Of a stretch of DNA of 64,000 bases, positions 62,948 through 64,000 are shown piece by piece. The DNA is from an uncultured Lachnospiraceae bacterium (GTDB taxonomy: Bacteria > Bacillota > Clostridia > Lachnospirales > Lachnospiraceae). The translations under genes were made by a program, and so were the position numbers. How positions within the stretch are numbered: the first letter of the stretch is position 1; each line of letters starts with the position of its first letter. The notes under the pieces were generated by a model, which was given only the letters and a program-made list of their open reading frames with translations, made no database searches and was not told the origin of the DNA. The stretch spans positions 37,458 through 101,457 of the forward strand of contig CALWLY010000007.1 in assembly GCA_944381635.1 (NCBI GenBank), in the 5' to 3' direction.

Positions 62948-63673
62948 ATGAAAAAAGAAAAGAGTGCAGCAATCGTTCTGGCAGCAGGCCAGGGAAAACG
63001 CATGAACAGCAAAATTCAGAAGCAATACCTTCTTTTAAAAGGGAAACCTGTCCTGTATTATTCTCTGAAAGCCATGGAAGAAAGCTTCATCGATGAAGTG
63101 GTTCTCGTGGTGGGCGCAGGAGAAGAAGAATATGTGAAGCAGGAAATCGTACAGCCAGGCGGCTTTCATAAAGTAAAAAAAATCGTGACCGGAGGAAAAG
63201 AGAGATATCACTCGGTGGCAAACGGCATCCGCGCTGTGTCCGAAGACACAGATTATCTCTACATTCACGACGGAGCCAGACCCTTTTTGGAAAAAGAGAT
63301 TCTGGAAAGGGCCAGAACCTGCGTACACCAATACAAAGCCTGCGTAGTAGGCATGCCCGTAAAGGACACGATTAAAATTGCAGACGACGACGGATTCGGA
63401 ACCCTGACTCCTGATAGAAGCAGAGTCTGGATGATACAGACTCCCCAGGTTTTTGATTTTTCTCTGATTAAAACATGCTATGAAAAACTGACAGCCCAGG
63501 AAGAAGAGCTTATAAAACAGGGAATCAAAATTACGGATGACGCCATGGTGGTGGAAACCTTTTCCGCCGTACCTGTAAAATTTACGGAAGGCTCCTATAA
63601 AAATATCAAGATTACAACTCCGGAAGATATGAAGATCGCGGAGCTGTTTCTGGATGGCGCCGCCGAAAACTGA
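62948..63673 (+). CDS. ispD: 2-C-methyl-D-erythritol 4-phosphate cytidylyltransferase
   Basis: Third step of the MEP isoprenoid pathway: joins CTP and MEP. The 241-residue protein has AIVLAAGQGKRMNSKIQKQYLLLKGKPVLYYSLKAM at the N-terminus, then HDGARPFLEKEILERA and ITDDAMVVETF. GGAAGG lies before the ATG at 62948. ispF is not beside it. It follows tsaD by 54 bases and may be co-transcribed. Confidence 0.95.
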   Translation: MKKEKSAAIVLAAGQGKRMNSKIQKQYLLLKGKPVLYYSLKAMEESFIDEVVLVVGAGEEEYVKQEIVQPGGFHKVKKIVTGGKERYHSVANGIRAVSEDTDYLYIHDGARPFLEKEILERARTCVHQYKACVVGMPVKDTIKIADDDGFGTLTPDRSRVWMIQTPQVFDFSLIKTCYEKLTAQEEELIKQGIKITDDAMVVETFSAVPVKFTEGSYKNIKITTPEDMKIAELFLDGAAEN

Positions 63674-63689
63674 ATAGTTCTGCACAATT

Positions 63690-63780
63690 GTATTTACTCG
63701 ATGTCTTCTCTGGAGTATTTGATTGACTTCTGCACCGCCGTATTTGCTCGACTTCTGATCTGTAGTATTTGCTTGAAGAG
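63690..63780 (+). repeat. Tandem 25-base repeats after ispD
   Basis: Units start with GTATTT at 63690, 63715, 63740 and 63765 (the last partial). Units two and three share GTATTTG.T.GACTTCTG. No coding or promoter role is evident. Confidence 0.78.
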
Positions 63781-63843
63781 CACACAGAAAAAGGGCGCTT
63801 GGAACGCTGATGAAAAAAGTTCCAAAAAAGTTGGAAAAAGTTG

Positions 63844-63872
63844 TTGACATTTCAAGATGGTTTTGCTAGAAT
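63844..63872 (+). promoter_or_regulatory. Promoter of tRNA-Ser
   Basis: Perfect TTGACA, 17-base spacer, TAGAAT, about 50 bases before the tRNA. Confidence 0.85.
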
Positions 63873-63923
63873 ACATCTTGCGCTGAGGCACTGCGGAAGA
63901 CACAGACGCTCAGAGGTAGACCC

Positions 63924-64000
63924 GGAGAGGTATCGAAGCGGTCATAACGAGGCGGTCTTGAAAACCGTTTGTCCGAAAGGGCGCGTGGGTTCGAATCCCA
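63924..64000 (+). tRNA. tRNA-Ser(UGA), 3' end beyond the window
   Basis: GGAGAGGTATCGAAGCGG begins the acceptor stem and D arm; the anticodon loop CTTGAAA gives TGA; a long variable arm and the T-loop GGTTCGAATCC follow. The acceptor 3' strand lies outside the window. Confidence 0.93.

Overview
The window looks like chromosomal DNA of a butyrate-producing Lachnospiraceae (gut Clostridia). The evidence is a complete acetyl-CoA to butyryl-CoA operon (thl-crt-hbd-bcd-etfB-etfA) plus ptb-buk, Gram-positive promoter and ribosome-binding-site style, an FMN-riboswitch-controlled RibU, many C_GCAxxG/CFI-box/DegV/DUF975 type genes, and SipW/TasA-like surface proteins. The species cannot be named from sequence alone.

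Layout. 1-6.6 kb: 3' part of an ABC exporter, a GH78 alpha-L-rhamnosidase, a YfcC carrier and thioredoxin reductase. 6.6-13.3 kb: cell-wall and stress genes (SH3-NlpC/P60 hydrolase, UcpA-like SDR, hibernation factor hpf, M23 peptidase, DegV) separated by long repeat-bearing gaps, one of which carries a DnaA-box-like cluster. 13.4-19.8 kb: the butyrate operon, with a Rex-like operator just after its promoter. 19.9-23.3 kb: flavin-reductase/rubredoxin fusion, ybaK, mtnA and a C_GCAxxG_C_C protein. 23.5-35.2 kb: a surface-structure island with four TasA-like SipW-dependent proteins, the signal peptidase SipW, two membrane-anchored surface proteins, a 1530-residue adhesin and a frameshifted SARP-type regulator. 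35.3-38.3 kb: a decayed mobile-element zone (IS66 remnant, frameshifted Rpn nuclease, unknown membrane protein). 38.3-40.4 kb: ptb-buk on the minus strand with a second Rex-like site over its -10 box. 40.5-49.4 kb: housekeeping genes secA, prfB (programmed frameshift), DUF975, DUF4190, tex, riboswitch-ribU. 49.6-58.2 kb: GH31 glucosidase, a structured RNA-like element, two cysteine/unknown genes, a gene-poor repeat zone and a MacAB/YknXYZ-type tripartite exporter. 58.2-64 kb: YcxB-like protein, the t6A operon (tsaE-tsaB-rimI-rnz-tsaD), ispD and the start of a tRNA-Ser(UGA).

The most unusual features are: (1) a family of about 130-160 bp dispersed repeats (five near-complete copies plus one fragment) that mostly start in the T-run of an intrinsic terminator and carry a long first hairpin whose sequence differs from copy to copy while its pairing is kept; (2) the SipW/TasA-like island with its own regulator and a base-composition break inside the giant adhesin; (3) an A9 slippery run that could fuse TsaB to RimI by -1 frameshifting; (4) paired Rex-like operators on the two butyrate operons; (5) a roughly 110-nt nested stem element after the GH31 gene.
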